Source: Actinomadura alba
Lineage (GTDB): Bacteria > Actinomycetota > Actinomycetes > Streptosporangiales > Streptosporangiaceae
Direction of reading: 5' to 3'
DNA: 64,000 nt
Assembly: GCF_014323705.1 (NCBI RefSeq)
Contig: NZ_JABVEC010000002.1
Coordinates: 124,001 to 188,000 of the forward strand
Positions within the stretch are counted from its first letter, which is position 1. Each line of letters begins with the position of its first letter. Below, one piece after another: positions 51,964-61,456 of this stretch. The notes under the pieces are model-generated. The model had not been told where the DNA came from. It saw only the letters and a list, made by a program, of their open reading frames with translations, and did not search any database. Position numbers and translations under genes: made by a program.

Positions 51964-52056
51964 CCCGTCACGGTTGGACCTCCCGTCACGTGATGACCTC
52001 CCGTCACGGCATGGATCGCCCGTCACGGCATGGATCGCCCGTCACGGGATGGGCAG
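51964..52056. repeat. Five tandem units of 18-19 bp (CCCGTCACGG-type)
   Basis: Units begin at 51964, 51982, 52000, 52019 and 52038, each starting CCCGTCACG. Units 3 and 4 are identical (CCCGTCACGGCATGGATCG). The core CCCGT-c-ACGG is itself nearly palindromic. The last unit runs into the stop codon of the minus-strand GH15 gene. The array lies between convergent genes. Confidence 0.85.
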
Positions 52057-53433
52057 CCGCCCGTCCAGCGCCTCGAGGGCGAGCACAACGAGGGAGGCGG
52101 TCCAGCCCAGCGGAGCGACCGCCGCGGGCCGGCCGTACTGGTCCACCTTCTCCGGCAGTACGCCCAGGGTGGTGCGGTGCCCAGCCAGCCAGTCCAGCCA
52201 GTCGGCCGCCTCGGCCCGCTGACCGGACGCCGCGGCGGTCAGCGCGAACATGGCGGTCTCCGGAGTCCACGCGACCTCACGGTTGCCCGCCCAGCGTTCG
52301 CCCGGGAGCACCCCGCCGCCGGGGAGCCGCAGTTTGGCGGCGGCGGTGTGCACAGCCGTGTCGACGGCCGGGTCGTACGCGGCGAAGGGCGGGGCGAGGA
52401 ACGTCACCGCCGCGTCCATCGCACCGCCCTTGATCGGGGAGCGTGGATACCCGTACGGCGCGAACTGCCGTGAGATCGCCGCCGACAGCCGGTCGGCGGC
52501 CATCCGCCACCGGTGCGTCTCCTCGGTGGCCCCGCGCGTCCGCGCGATCGCCGTGGCGCCGCGCAACCCGGCGAGTACGGCGCCGACCACCCCCAGCGTG
52601 GGCCGTCGCGGGTCCTCCTCCGCCTGGGGGCTGCGCTCCCAGTAGTCCGAGGAGGGCGGCGGCAGGCCGTCGGCTCCGAGTGTGGCCGACAGCCGGTCGG
52701 CCGCACGGCGCACCATCGGCCACAGCTCCGGAATGTTCCTGGTGCCCGGATCATGCACGGTCAGGAACCATCCGGCCCACAGCACCCAGCCGAGCGAGTC
52801 GAGCTGGAACCGGCGGCCGTCGGTCACGGCGCTGCCGTCGGTCTCATAACGTGCCGCCCACATCCCGTCCTGGTCCTGGACCCGGGCGAGGAAGCGCAGG
52901 ATCCGCCGCGCCTCGGGGGCGTGCCCCGTCGCGGCCAGCGCGGCGATGGCGAAGGCCGAGTCGCGGGGCCACACGAACCGCCACGCCCCGTACCACGAGG
53001 CGATCGAGGCGCCGCTGGGCCGGGTGAGCAGCCGCAGGTCCAGCAGCGCGCGGGCGGCCATGTTGCGGTGCACCGGCAGCGTGCCGGGGACCTTCCCGGC
53101 CCGCAGCCACGACCGGTCCGTCCGCAGGGCGACATCGACACGGGGATCTTCGCGGAGGACGGTCACCGGATCCTCGGCCCCGAACGGGATGAACCGCGCC
53201 CGGCCGTCGCGCAGCAGCACCACCGAACTGTCCGGCAGGTACGTGGCTCCGTAGGCATCCAGCGGATCGAGCGGCTCGCTGGCGAACGGCCACCCGCCCC
53301 CGCCGACGAGTCCCGGGCTGCTCCACTCCGGCAGGTTCCGGTCGGGAATGGTGGCTCCACAGGTGGCGGCCAGTGCGGCGATGACCAGAAGTGCGACTAC
53401 ACGCCGTATCGTACGCGTCGTGGCGCTGGTCAC
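52042..53433 (-). CDS. Secreted glycoside hydrolase, GH15 (glucoamylase)-like
   Basis: The 463-residue protein has a signal peptide (VVALLVIAALAATCGATIP), perhaps with a lipid-modified Cys. The catalytic part is an (alpha/alpha)6 barrel: YGAWRFVWPRDSAFAIAALA, QDQDGMWAARYETDG, DSLGWVLWAG, SSDYWERSPQ (probable general acid Glu) and GVLPEKVDQYGRP (probable base Glu). This is the GH15 layout, which hydrolyses alpha-glucosidic bonds from non-reducing ends, also trehalose in some relatives. It lacks the large N-terminal beta-sandwich of glucoamylases. GTG 53433 is used. It is a single gene between icmB and sucC, with repeats at its 3' end. Confidence 0.78.
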   Translation of the reverse strand: MTSATTRTIRRVVALLVIAALAATCGATIPDRNLPEWSSPGLVGGGGWPFASEPLDPLDAYGATYLPDSSVVLLRDGRARFIPFGAEDPVTVLREDPRVDVALRTDRSWLRAGKVPGTLPVHRNMAARALLDLRLLTRPSGASIASWYGAWRFVWPRDSAFAIAALAATGHAPEARRILRFLARVQDQDGMWAARYETDGSAVTDGRRFQLDSLGWVLWAGWFLTVHDPGTRNIPELWPMVRRAADRLSATLGADGLPPPSSDYWERSPQAEEDPRRPTLGVVGAVLAGLRGATAIARTRGATEETHRWRMAADRLSAAISRQFAPYGYPRSPIKGGAMDAAVTFLAPPFAAYDPAVDTAVHTAAAKLRLPGGGVLPGERWAGNREVAWTPETAMFALTAAASGQRAEAADWLDWLAGHRTTLGVLPEKVDQYGRPAAVAPLGWTASLVVLALEALDGRLPIP

Positions 53434-53790
53434 CAGTGCGTTCCTCCCGGTGATGACAGGTACGGTCTTCCCCCTGCGGGCTGCTCGGACGCGCGTTGTT
53501 CAAATCGGGTTTACCCCGATGTGTCTTTACTGTACCTATCCGTCATCGTGAGACCGGACCCGGCGGAGCGATCACAGGCCGTGGCCAACTAAGCTGCCTG
53601 GTCGGAGCGGACCGCTGAGTGGCCGCGCGCACAGCCCGCCTGTGAGCGTTTCTGTACGTGTGGGCACTGGAGTGTCCGGAAGGGCGTTGCCGAACTACCC
53701 GCGCCGCTCGTACGCAGTGTTCCCCGCATGCGTTACGGCCCGGATTGTCCGGCATGCTGAAGGCTGTCGATCCGTTAAGGACGAACCCTC
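53434..53790. other. 357-base intergenic region between the GH15 gene and sucC
   Basis: It should hold divergent promoters. No -35/-10 pair stands out. The sucC ribosome site (TTAAGGACGAACCCTC) is at its right end. No gene on either strand was convincing; short frames are Arg/Pro-rich shadows. Confidence 0.4.
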
Positions 53791-54981
53791 GTGGATCTGT
53801 TCGAACATCAGGCGAAGGAGCTCTTCGCGCAGTACGGGGTACCGGTGCCGGCCGGCAAGGTGGCTCGTACCCCTCAGGAGGCCAGGGCGATCGCGGAAGA
53901 GTTCGCCGCGGCCGGTACCTCACGTGTCGTGGTGAAGGCGCAGGTGAAGACGGGTGGGCGGGGTAAGGCCGGTGGTGTGAAGCTGGCCGACTCTCCCGCT
54001 GACGCCGAGGAGAAGGCCGGTCGGATCCTCGGTATGGACATCAAGGGCCATACGGTCCACAAGGTGCTGGTCGAGGAGGCCAGTTCGATCGCGCAGGAGT
54101 ATTACTTCTCGTTCCTGCTGGATCGTGCGAATCGTACGTTCCTGTCGATCTGCTCGGTCGAGGGTGGGATGGAGATCGAGGAGGTCGCCGCGACCAACCC
54201 GGACGCGGTGGCCAAGGTGCCCGTGTCGGCGCTGGCGGGGGTCGACCGCGTCACGGCGCGTGAGATCGCGCTGAAGGGCCGACTGCCCGAGCAGGCGCTG
54301 GAGGGCGCGGCGGAGCTGATCGAGCGGCTGTGGGCCGTCTTCGTCGATGAGGACGCGACGCTGGTCGAGGTGAATCCGCTGATCTTGACGGCGGATGGGC
54401 AGGTCAAGGCGCTCGATGGCAAGGTGACTCTGGATGGTAACGCGGAGTTCCGGCAGGAGGATCACGCGGCGCTGGAGGATGAGGCGTCGGCGGATCCGCT
54501 GGAGGCCAGGGCCAAGGCCAAGGATCTGAACTACGTCAAGCTGGACGGCACGGTCGGGATCATCGGCAATGGTGCGGGCCTGGTGATGTCGACCCTGGAC
54601 GTGGTGGCGTATGCGGGTGAGTCGTTCGGCGGGCAGCGCCCGGCGAACTTCCTGGACATCGGTGGTGGTGCGTCGGCCGAGGTGATGGCCAACGGCCTGG
54701 AGATCGTGCTCTCCGACCCGTCCGTGAAGAGCGTGTTCGTGAACGTCTTCGGTGGCATCACCTCCTGCGACGCGGTCGCCAACGGCATCGTGTCCGCCTA
54801 CCAGCTGCTCGCCGACCGCGGTGAGCGGGTGGACCGCCCGCTGGTGGTCCGGCTGGACGGCAACAACGCCGAACTCGGACGAAAGATCCTGGCCGACGCG
54901 GCGCTCCCGGGCGTCGAGCAGGTCGAAACGATGGACGACGCGGCCAAGCGCGCCGCCGAACTCGCAGCGGCAGGTGTGTGA
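53791..54981 (+). CDS. sucC: Succinyl-CoA synthetase beta subunit (ADP-forming)
   Basis: The 396-residue subunit starts [20 protein letters not shown] at GTG 53791, with AAGGA 9 bases upstream. The N-terminal ATP-grasp domain ([20 protein letters not shown]) binds the nucleotide, and the C-terminal CoA-ligase part has [20 protein letters not shown] and [19 protein letters not shown]. With SucD it makes succinate and ATP or GTP from succinyl-CoA in the TCA cycle. sucD follows after three bases. Codon use is unusual for the window: the first 800 bases favour T at several third positions (GGTGGTGCG, CGTATGCG-type), unlike the rest. Confidence 0.97.
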   Translation: MDLFEHQAKELFAQYGVPVPAGKVARTPQEARAIAEEFAAAGTSRVVVKAQVKTGGRGKAGGVKLADSPADAEEKAGRILGMDIKGHTVHKVLVEEASSIAQEYYFSFLLDRANRTFLSICSVEGGMEIEEVAATNPDAVAKVPVSALAGVDRVTAREIALKGRLPEQALEGAAELIERLWAVFVDEDATLVEVNPLILTADGQVKALDGKVTLDGNAEFRQEDHAALEDEASADPLEARAKAKDLNYVKLDGTVGIIGNGAGLVMSTLDVVAYAGESFGGQRPANFLDIGGGASAEVMANGLEIVLSDPSVKSVFVNVFGGITSCDAVANGIVSAYQLLADRGERVDRPLVVRLDGNNAELGRKILADAALPGVEQVETMDDAAKRAAELAAAGV

Positions 54982-54984
54982 GCA

Positions 54985-55893
54985 ATGGCTATCTGGCTGA
55001 CCGAGAGCAGCAAGGTCATCGTCCAGGGGATGACCGGGTCCGAGGGCTCCAAGCACACCGGCCGCATGCTTCGGGCCGGTACCGACGTGGTCGGTGGCGT
55101 CAACGCCCGCAAGGCCGGGCAGAGCGTCGACTTCGACGGCAAGGCGCTGCCGGTGTACGGGACCGTCGCCGAGGCGATGGCCGAGACGGGCGCGGACGTG
55201 TCGGTGGTGTTCGTGCCGCCGAAGTTCACCAAGGACGCCGTGACCGAGGCGATCGACGCCGAGATCGGTCTCTGTGTAGTGATCACCGAGGGCGTCCCGG
55301 TGCACGACACCACGTGGTTCTGGGACTACGCGCTGTCCGAGGGCAAGGTGACCGCCGACGGCACGCCCAAGACGCGGATCATCGGCCCGAACTGCCCCGG
55401 CATCGCATCACCCGGCAAGTCCAACGCGGGCATCATTCCGGCCGACATCACCACCCCGGGCCGGATCGGCCTGGTGTCGAAGTCGGGCACGCTGACCTAC
55501 CAAATGATGTACGAGCTGCGTGACATCGGCTTCTCCACCTGCGTGGGCATCGGCGGCGACCCCGTCATCGGCACCACCCACATCGACGCGCTCAAGGCCT
55601 TCCAGGACGACCCCGACACCGAGGCCATCGTGATGATCGGTGAAATCGGCGGCGACGCCGAAGAACGCGCCGCGGCCTACATCGAAGAGCACGTGAGCAA
55701 GCCCGTCGTCGGCTACGTCGCCGGGTTCACCGCGCCCGAGGGCAAGACCATGGGCCACGCCGGCGCCATCGTCTCCGGCTCCTCCGGCACCGCCCAGGCC
55801 AAGAAAGAGGCACTGGAGAAGGTCGGCGTCCGCGTCGGCAAGACGCCGAGCGAGACCGCGCGGCTCATGCGCGAGCTCATGCGGAGCCGATGA
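54985..55893 (+). CDS. sucD: Succinyl-CoA synthetase alpha subunit
   Basis: The 302-residue subunit has the CoA-binding fold ([19 protein letters not shown]), the conserved [19 protein letters not shown], and the phosphohistidine loop [20 protein letters not shown], whose His is transiently phosphorylated. It begins three bases after sucC, so the subunits are made in equal amounts. It ends [13 protein letters not shown] long hairpin follows at 55901-55956. Confidence 0.97.
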   Translation: MAIWLTESSKVIVQGMTGSEGSKHTGRMLRAGTDVVGGVNARKAGQSVDFDGKALPVYGTVAEAMAETGADVSVVFVPPKFTKDAVTEAIDAEIGLCVVITEGVPVHDTTWFWDYALSEGKVTADGTPKTRIIGPNCPGIASPGKSNAGIIPADITTPGRIGLVSKSGTLTYQMMYELRDIGFSTCVGIGGDPVIGTTHIDALKAFQDDPDTEAIVMIGEIGGDAEERAAAYIEEHVSKPVVGYVAGFTAPEGKTMGHAGAIVSGSSGTAQAKKEALEKVGVRVGKTPSETARLMRELMRSR

Positions 55894-55900
55894 CCCCCTG

Positions 55901-55956
55901 GTGATCTGGTTTGAAAACGGCTCCCCGGCCGGGGACCTGTTTTCAAACCAGATCAC
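55901..55956 (+). terminator. 18-bp perfect inverted repeat after sucCD
   Basis: GTGATCTGGTTTGAAAAC (55901-55918) pairs perfectly with GTTTTCAAACCAGATCAC (55939-55956). The 20-base loop holds another GC palindrome (CCCCGGCCGGGG). It begins 7 bases after the sucD stop. It is an obvious transcription terminator, unusually long and AT-containing for this genome. Confidence 0.85.
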
Positions 55957-56163
55957 TGCAGGGAGAGTGGGCCGGCCGGGTCCCGGTTCGGCGCCGGTCC
56001 CTCACTGTCGTGATCATGCGATCGTTCGCGTGATCCGTACGTTGGCGCGCGTGAGCCGCGGCGCGATCGTGCGGCGTTGATCAGCGGCGTTATTCATGGG
56101 CAAACAGCGACACGCCGGGCGTGCGGGCGCGGTCGAGGGTGGGCGGCTGCCAGCATTGGTCGC

Positions 56164-58134
56164 GTGAGCGACGTGACCCCGGGAGACGAGGGCTCCGGCC
56201 GTGCGGGCGGTGCCCCCCGTGAGGCGAGCGTCATCGGTGCGCCGGGTGCCGCCGAAGATGGTGCCGCCCGTAAGGCCGCCCGTATGAGCGGTGGTGCGGG
56301 CGCTGCGGGCGCTGCTCGCGCCGGTGCCGCCGGCGAGGTCGGCGTCGACGCGGACCTCAACGGTGATGCCGCTGAACGCGCTGGAGCCTCGCGGCCGCTG
56401 GTCGTGACCGGTATCGTCGCCGCCGCCTGGTGCGTCGGCATCGGGCTGGCCGTGCTGACCACCGTCACCCTCGTCGGCTGGACAGCCGCCCCGCGCGCCG
56501 CGCTCGGTCCCGGGCTGCCGGGGGTGTTCCGCACCGCTGTGAACTTCTGGCTGGTCGCCCACCACGCGGGATTCTCGCTGCAGGATGGGCGGGTCGGGCT
56601 TCTGCCGCTCGGGCTCACCGTGCTGCCGGGAGCGCTGCTCTACCGCAGCGGCGGATGGATCATCCGGGTCACCGAGGTCCGGGGCCGTCAACGCATCGGC
56701 GTCATGCAGGTCGCCCTGGCGCTGGCCGGCCCCTACGCGATCCTCGCCGGGCTGCTCGCGCTCACGGCGCGTTCGTCGGTCGTCCGGCCGTCCGCGTGGC
56801 AGGCGCTGCTCGCCGGATTCCTGCTCGCCGCCTTCGCGGGCGGGCTGGGCGCCGCCCGCGCGCTGGTCGCCGCCGGCGGCAAGCGGGTGCGGTCCGGTCT
56901 CTGGGCGCTTCTGCGGCTGCTGCCGGAGCGACCGCGCTCGCTGGTCGTGGGCGTGGTCGGCGCCACCGCGGTGCTGCTCGCGTCGGGCGCGCTGCTCGCC
57001 GGAACGTCCTTGGCGATGGACCTGCCCGAGGCCAAGGCGTCCTATGACGCGCTCGCCCCCGGGTTCGTCGGGGGGTTCCTGCTGCTGCTCGTCGAACTGG
57101 CCTTCCTGCCCAACGCGGTGATCTGGGCGATGGCCTACGCCATCGGGCCGGGTTTCTCCGTCGGCGCGGGCACGAGCGTCTCGCCGACCGGGGTCTTCCT
57201 CAACGTCGTGCCCCTCTTCCCGCCCCTGGCCGCGCTGCCCGAGCCCGGCCCGGCACCGCTGCCCTCGCTGCTCGCGTTGGCGGCGCCCTTCGTGGCCGGT
57301 GCCGTGGGCGGCGTGCTGACGATCAGAGCCATGCCCAGCCCCGTCTACGAGGCCGCGCCGCTGTGGGGTTTCGTCTCAGGTGCTCTGACGGCCTGCGTCG
57401 CCGCCGTGCTGGCCGCGCTGTCCGGTGGGCCGCTCGGCGGTGGCCGGCTGGCCCTGATGGGGCCCTCCGCCTGGCAGGTCGGGCTGCTGGCGGCGCTCGA
57501 GGTCGGGGTGTCCGCGGCGATCGCCGCATGGGTGACGAACTGGGCACTGCTCCGCCGGGCGGGCGGTCCCGGCGGCGCGGCGGAGGCCGAACCGTCCACC
57601 GAACCCACCAAGCCCTCCAAGCCAACGAAGCCCACCAAACCGGCCAAACCCGGCAAGCCGGCCAAGGCCGGTAGGTCCCGGAAAGCGGGCAGGGCCGCCA
57701 GGCGCGCTGGGCGCGCCGAGCCGGGCAAGCCCGGTGACGCCGCGAAGCCGGGCGGCGGGGACGGAGCCCCAGAGCGGACGCCGGTGCCGCCGGGACGGGC
57801 GAAGCCGTCGGTCCTGATCCAGCCGCCGGTGCAGTTCGTCGACCCCGAGCCGGTGCTCGGCACGCGCAAGGCCGCGTCGCGCAAGACCGGCTCCGGCGGC
57901 GGCGCGGCCGGGCAGAGGTCCGCGGCCCGGAGCCCCGAGCCCCCAGCGGTGGAACCCACCCCGGTCCCCGCGCCCCGCGACGAGAAAGAGATCGCCGAGC
58001 CGGTGCCCCCGGAGGCACCGGACGCCGCGGAGGCGCCCGACCCCGGCCCTGAAGCCGAAGATGAGGCGCAGCGGGAGGTCGAGAACCGAGGCGGCGCGAT
58101 CTACGTACTCAGGAAGCAGCCGCCGGAGGCTTGA
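56164..58134 (+). CDS. DUF6350 (PerM-like) polytopic membrane protein
   Basis: From GTG 56164 the product is 656 residues. An Ala/Gly-rich N-terminal tail (about 1-75) precedes eight to nine membrane helices (about 80-490: VVTGIVAAAWCVGIGLAVLT, RVGLLPLGLTVLPGALLYR, FVGGFLLLLVELAFLPNAVI). The C-terminal 165 residues are low complexity and Pro/Lys/Ala-rich (KPSKPTKPTKPTKPAKPGKP), clearly cytosolic. The motif FLPNAVIWAMAYAIGPGFSVG is typical of the family. Mycobacterial PerM affects cell division and persistence. The position between sucD and purN is conserved in actinobacteria. Function here is inferred. Confidence 0.88.
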   Translation: MSDVTPGDEGSGRAGGAPREASVIGAPGAAEDGAARKAARMSGGAGAAGAARAGAAGEVGVDADLNGDAAERAGASRPLVVTGIVAAAWCVGIGLAVLTTVTLVGWTAAPRAALGPGLPGVFRTAVNFWLVAHHAGFSLQDGRVGLLPLGLTVLPGALLYRSGGWIIRVTEVRGRQRIGVMQVALALAGPYAILAGLLALTARSSVVRPSAWQALLAGFLLAAFAGGLGAARALVAAGGKRVRSGLWALLRLLPERPRSLVVGVVGATAVLLASGALLAGTSLAMDLPEAKASYDALAPGFVGGFLLLLVELAFLPNAVIWAMAYAIGPGFSVGAGTSVSPTGVFLNVVPLFPPLAALPEPGPAPLPSLLALAAPFVAGAVGGVLTIRAMPSPVYEAAPLWGFVSGALTACVAAVLAALSGGPLGGGRLALMGPSAWQVGLLAALEVGVSAAIAAWVTNWALLRRAGGPGGAAEAEPSTEPTKPSKPTKPTKPAKPGKPAKAGRSRKAGRAARRAGRAEPGKPGDAAKPGGGDGAPERTPVPPGRAKPSVLIQPPVQFVDPEPVLGTRKAASRKTGSGGGAAGQRSAARSPEPPAVEPTPVPAPRDEKEIAEPVPPEAPDAAEAPDPGPEAEDEAQREVENRGGAIYVLRKQPPEA

Positions 58135-58199
58135 TCGCCGCCTGATCGCCGGGCTCGGCCACCACTCTCAGCGCCGGCCGGCGATCTCAGCGGAGGGTC

Positions 58200-58730
58200 T
58201 CAGAGGAGGTCGCCGTACCTCGACATGCTTCCCTCCGGCAGGTTCAGCTTGTTCTCGATCCGGGGGAACCACTCCTGGCGGCAGGTCTGCTTGTCGCTGT
58301 TGGTGTTCGCCTTGCCCAGGCACTCCTGGTAGCCGCTCATCTCCGGCCACAGGATCACCGTGAGCACCAGCGAGAAGGCGGAGAAGGCGAGCCCGATGCC
58401 GCCGAGCACGATCCCGGCGATCGCCCCGGGTGCGGTACCGCTGTTCCGCTTCGCCCGCCGGCGTGCCCGCACGCCGATGACCAACGCGGCGATGGCGGCC
58501 ACCAGGCCCAGAGGGGCGAAGAACACCGTCAGCAGCGCGGCCAGGACGCCGAGCCACAAGGCCTGCCAGCCGCCGCGATCGGCCGGCCGTGGCTGACCCG
58601 GCACGCCCGGTGGCGTGGGCATCGAACCGAACTCTGACCGCTCGGACGCGTCCTGTTCGGGTGGCGCGGTGCTGTTCCCAGCTCCCTGACGGGCGGGGGC
58701 CCCCGCCTTCCGCGCCGGGTCCTCACTCAC
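58200..58730 (-). CDS. DUF4190-like small membrane protein
   Basis: GTG 58730 with GGAGG 4 bases upstream gives 176 residues. A Pro-rich N-terminal tail (about 1-60) is followed by two membrane helices (ALWLGVLAALLTVFFAPLGL and GAIAGIVLGGIGLAFSAFSL) separated by an RARRRAKRNSG loop, and a C-terminal part with two Cys (YQECLGKANTNSDKQTCRQE). This helix-basic loop-helix layout is the DUF4190 pattern. The outer domain with two Cys may form a disulfide. It is divergent from purN. Function unknown. Confidence 0.78.
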   Translation of the reverse strand: MSEDPARKAGAPARQGAGNSTAPPEQDASERSEFGSMPTPPGVPGQPRPADRGGWQALWLGVLAALLTVFFAPLGLVAAIAALVIGVRARRRAKRNSGTAPGAIAGIVLGGIGLAFSAFSLVLTVILWPEMSGYQECLGKANTNSDKQTCRQEWFPRIENKLNLPEGSMSRYGDLL

Positions 58731-58847
58731 GTTTCCTCCAGTTGGCGAGCACGACATCACGTTCATGTGCGCACGACCGGTGTCGATAAACTGCCTGGCG
58801 ACGGGCGAGTTCGTCCGCAGACCACGACCGTCCACCAGGGAGTCACG

Positions 58848-59510
58848 GTGTCCGCCCGGCTTGTCGTCCTCGTCTCCGGCGCGGGGACCAACCTACAGGC
58901 GCTGCTCGACGCGTGCGCAGATCCAGCCTACGGTGCCCGGGTCGTGGCCGTGGGCGCGGACCGCGACGGGACCGTGGGATTGGAGCGGGCCGAGCGGGCC
59001 GGACTGCCGACGTTCGTGGTCCGGACGCCCGATCACGCGTCCCGTGCGGAGTGGGACCTGTCCCTCGCCCGAGCGGTCGGCGCGTACGAACCCGATCTCA
59101 TCGTCTCGGCCGGGTTCATGAAGATCCTGGGTTCCGGGTTCCTCGACCGGTTCGGCGGCCGGATCGTGAACACGCATCCGGCGCTGCTGCCGGCGTTCCC
59201 CGGGGCGCACGCCGTGCGCGACGCCCTGGCCTACGGGGTGAAGGTGACGGGCTGCACCGTCCACTTCATCGACGAGGGCGTCGACACCGGCCCGGTGATC
59301 GCGCAGGAGCCGGTCCCGGTGCGGTGGCACGACGATGAGACGTCCCTGCACGAGCGGATCAAGCAGGTGGAGCGCCGGCTCCTGATCGACGTCGTCGGGC
59401 GGCTCGCCCGCGACGGATGGACCACCCGGGACAGACGGGTGTCGATGAAGTGCCAGACCTGCCGTACGGATGAGGGGAGCCCGACAGGTGAGTCGCGTCG
59501 CGAGGAGTGA
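58848..59510 (+). CDS. purN: Phosphoribosylglycinamide formyltransferase
   Basis: The 220-residue enzyme transfers a formyl group from 10-formyl-THF to GAR, the third step of purine synthesis. Catalytic residues are visible: Asn and His in [18 protein letters not shown] and Asp in [16 protein letters not shown]. The phosphate-binding loop is [17 protein letters not shown] 58848 follows GGGAG with about 5 bases between. The last 25 residues ([20 protein letters not shown]) extend beyond the usual end. It overlaps the purH start by 23 bases, consistent with a purNH operon. Confidence 0.95.
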   Translation: MSARLVVLVSGAGTNLQALLDACADPAYGARVVAVGADRDGTVGLERAERAGLPTFVVRTPDHASRAEWDLSLARAVGAYEPDLIVSAGFMKILGSGFLDRFGGRIVNTHPALLPAFPGAHAVRDALAYGVKVTGCTVHFIDEGVDTGPVIAQEPVPVRWHDDETSLHERIKQVERRLLIDVVGRLARDGWTTRDRRVSMKCQTCRTDEGSPTGESRREE

Positions 59511-61068
59511 GCCGGTGGGGACGAACCCGATCAGGCGCGCGCTGATCAGCGTTTATGACAAGACCGGTCTGGCGGAGCTCGCCAAGGGGCTGCACGAGGC
59601 CGGTGTCGAGATCGTCTCCACGGGGTCGACCGCGGGCCGGATCGCGGAGGCCGGCGTGCCGGTGATGCGGGTGGAGAAGCTCACGGGCTTCCCCGAGTGC
59701 CTGGACGGCCGGGTGAAGACCTTGCATCCCAAGGTCCACGCGGGCCTGCTCGCCGACCGCCGTAAGGACGATCACCTGCAGCAACTCGAGGACCTCGACG
59801 TCGAGCCGTTCGATCTGGCCGTGGTCAACCTCTACCCGTTCACCGCGACCGTCGCCTCCGGTGCCGAGCCGGACGAGTGCGTCGAGCAGATCGACATCGG
59901 CGGCCCGTCCATGGTGCGGGCGGCCGCCAAGAACCACGCCTCCGTGGCCGTGGTGGTCGATCCGGGGTCGTACGGCGCGGTGCTCGAGGCGGTGCGCTCC
60001 GGCGGCTTCACGCTCGATCAACGCCGCCGGCTGGCCGCTCGCGCGTTCGCGCACACCGCCGCGTACGACGTGGCGGTGGCCTCATGGTTCGCGAACGTCC
60101 ATTCCCCGGCGGACGACTCCGGCTGGCCGGACTTCCTGGGGGCCACCTGGGAGCGCGCGGCGGTCCTGAGGTACGGCGAGAACCCGCATCAGCGGGCGGC
60201 TCTCTACACGGACGGCGGCGGCAAGGGCCTCGCGGCCGCGGAGCAACTGCACGGCAAGGAGATGTCCTACAACAACTACGTCGACGCCGACGCGGCACGG
60301 CGTTCGGCATACGACCACGCCGACCCCTGCGTGGCGATCATCAAGCACGCCAACCCGTGCGGCATCGCGGTGGGCGGCGACATCGCCGAGGCGCACCGGA
60401 AGGCGCACGCCTGCGACCCGCTGTCGGCGTTCGGCGGTGTGATCGCCACCAACCGCGAGGTCTCCGCCGAGATGGCCCGTCAGGTCGCCGAGATCTTCAC
60501 CGAGGTCGTCGTCGCGCCCGGCTTCGCCGACGAGGCCGTGGAGATCCTCACGCGCAAGAAGAACATCCGGCTGCTGCGCTGCGCCGACGACGGCCCGGTC
60601 GATCCCGGTGAGTTCCGGCGCGTCGACGGGGGAGTGCTCACCCAGACCGTCGACCGGCTCGACGCCCCGGGCGACGATCCATCGACGTGGGAGCTCAAGG
60701 CGGGCGCTCCCGCCGACGAGGCCACCTTGCGCGATCTGGCGTTCGCCTGGCGGTCGTGCCGCTCGGTGAAGTCCAACGCCATCCTGCTGGCGGCCGACGG
60801 GGCCACCGTCGGGGTCGGGATGGGCCAGGTCAACCGGGTCGACTCCGCACGGCTCGCGGTGTCGCGCGCGGGCGACCGCGCGGCCGCCTCGGTCGGGGCC
60901 TCCGACGCGTTCTTCCCGTTCCCTGACGGGCTCGAGGTGCTCACCGACGCGGGTGTCCGCGCGGTCGTCGAGCCCGGCGGTTCGGTCCGTGACGCCGAGG
61001 TCATCGAAGCGGCGGAGAAGGCCGGGATCACGCTCTACTTCACCGGAGCCCGGCACTTCTTCCACTGA
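59488..61068 (+). CDS. purH: Bifunctional AICAR transformylase / IMP cyclohydrolase
   Basis: The 526-residue protein catalyses the last two purine steps. The N-terminal IMP cyclohydrolase half has [36 protein letters not shown], and [20 protein letters not shown]. The C-terminal transformylase half has [30 protein letters not shown] (catalytic Lys-His) and [16 protein letters not shown] 59488 has GGGGAG 8 bases upstream; GTG 59515 with GAGGAG 7 bases upstream is an equally good start nine codons later. It uses 10-formyl-THF made by FolD, encoded downstream. Confidence 0.96.
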   Translation: MSRVARSEPVGTNPIRRALISVYDKTGLAELAKGLHEAGVEIVSTGSTAGRIAEAGVPVMRVEKLTGFPECLDGRVKTLHPKVHAGLLADRRKDDHLQQLEDLDVEPFDLAVVNLYPFTATVASGAEPDECVEQIDIGGPSMVRAAAKNHASVAVVVDPGSYGAVLEAVRSGGFTLDQRRRLAARAFAHTAAYDVAVASWFANVHSPADDSGWPDFLGATWERAAVLRYGENPHQRAALYTDGGGKGLAAAEQLHGKEMSYNNYVDADAARRSAYDHADPCVAIIKHANPCGIAVGGDIAEAHRKAHACDPLSAFGGVIATNREVSAEMARQVAEIFTEVVVAPGFADEAVEILTRKKNIRLLRCADDGPVDPGEFRRVDGGVLTQTVDRLDAPGDDPSTWELKAGAPADEATLRDLAFAWRSCRSVKSNAILLAADGATVGVGMGQVNRVDSARLAVSRAGDRAAASVGASDAFFPFPDGLEVLTDAGVRAVVEPGGSVRDAEVIEAAEKAGITLYFTGARHFFH

Positions 61069-61198
61069 CCGGCACCCCGGCCACGAGGACTCTCGCCCCA
61101 TCGCCGGGTCACGCCCGCGCGGTGTTGTAATCTCGGCGGGAACCCGCGTGCTCGTCCCGTCCCTCTGCCGGCACGCCCCCGACTCCTGAGGAACAGCC

Positions 61199-61360
61199 GT
61201 GGACATCCTGGTGAGCTTTGTCCTGTTGACCGTGACCGGGGTGTCGCGTGTGGGTCCGCTGGCGGCGCCGGTGCTCGCCGTACTCGCCGCCCTCGTGGCC
61301 GGCTACGTCGGCTGGCAGCTGACGGACCGGCTGATCGCCTGGCGCGAGGACGCCGACTGA
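61199..61360 (+). CDS. 53-residue membrane protein between purH and folD
   Basis: GTG 61199, with GAGGA 6 bases upstream, opens a frame (MDILVSFVLLTVTGVSRVGP, LAAPVLAVLAALVAGYVGWQ, LTDRLIAWREDAD) with two hydrophobic segments and an acidic cytosolic end. The coding bias is strong. A TAATCT hexamer at 61128-61133 could be its -10. No family was recognised. The position beside purine and folate genes suggests nothing specific. Confidence 0.65.
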   Translation: MDILVSFVLLTVTGVSRVGPLAAPVLAVLAALVAGYVGWQLTDRLIAWREDAD

Positions 61361-61419
61361 CGGTGATGATGTAGATGAGCAACTCCGGCCGGTTCTGACC
61401 CAACGGGTGGGCACTGCCG

Positions 61420-61450
61420 TTGTGATCAGCCGGCACGTACCTGAGACAAT
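61420..61450 (+). promoter_or_regulatory. Possible folD promoter giving a leaderless mRNA
   Basis: TTGTGA (61420-61425) and GACAAT (61445-61450) are separated by 19 bases. The -10-like element ends 6 bases before the folD GTG, and no Shine-Dalgarno sequence precedes that GTG. Transcription would start at or next to the start codon. The spacing is longer than ideal. Confidence 0.35.
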
Positions 61451-61456
61451 GACGCT

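Noticed and set aside
51964..52056. A CRISPR array was considered for the five tandem units.
   Set aside because: The units touch head to tail with no unique spacers and are only 18-19 bp long; no cas gene is near.
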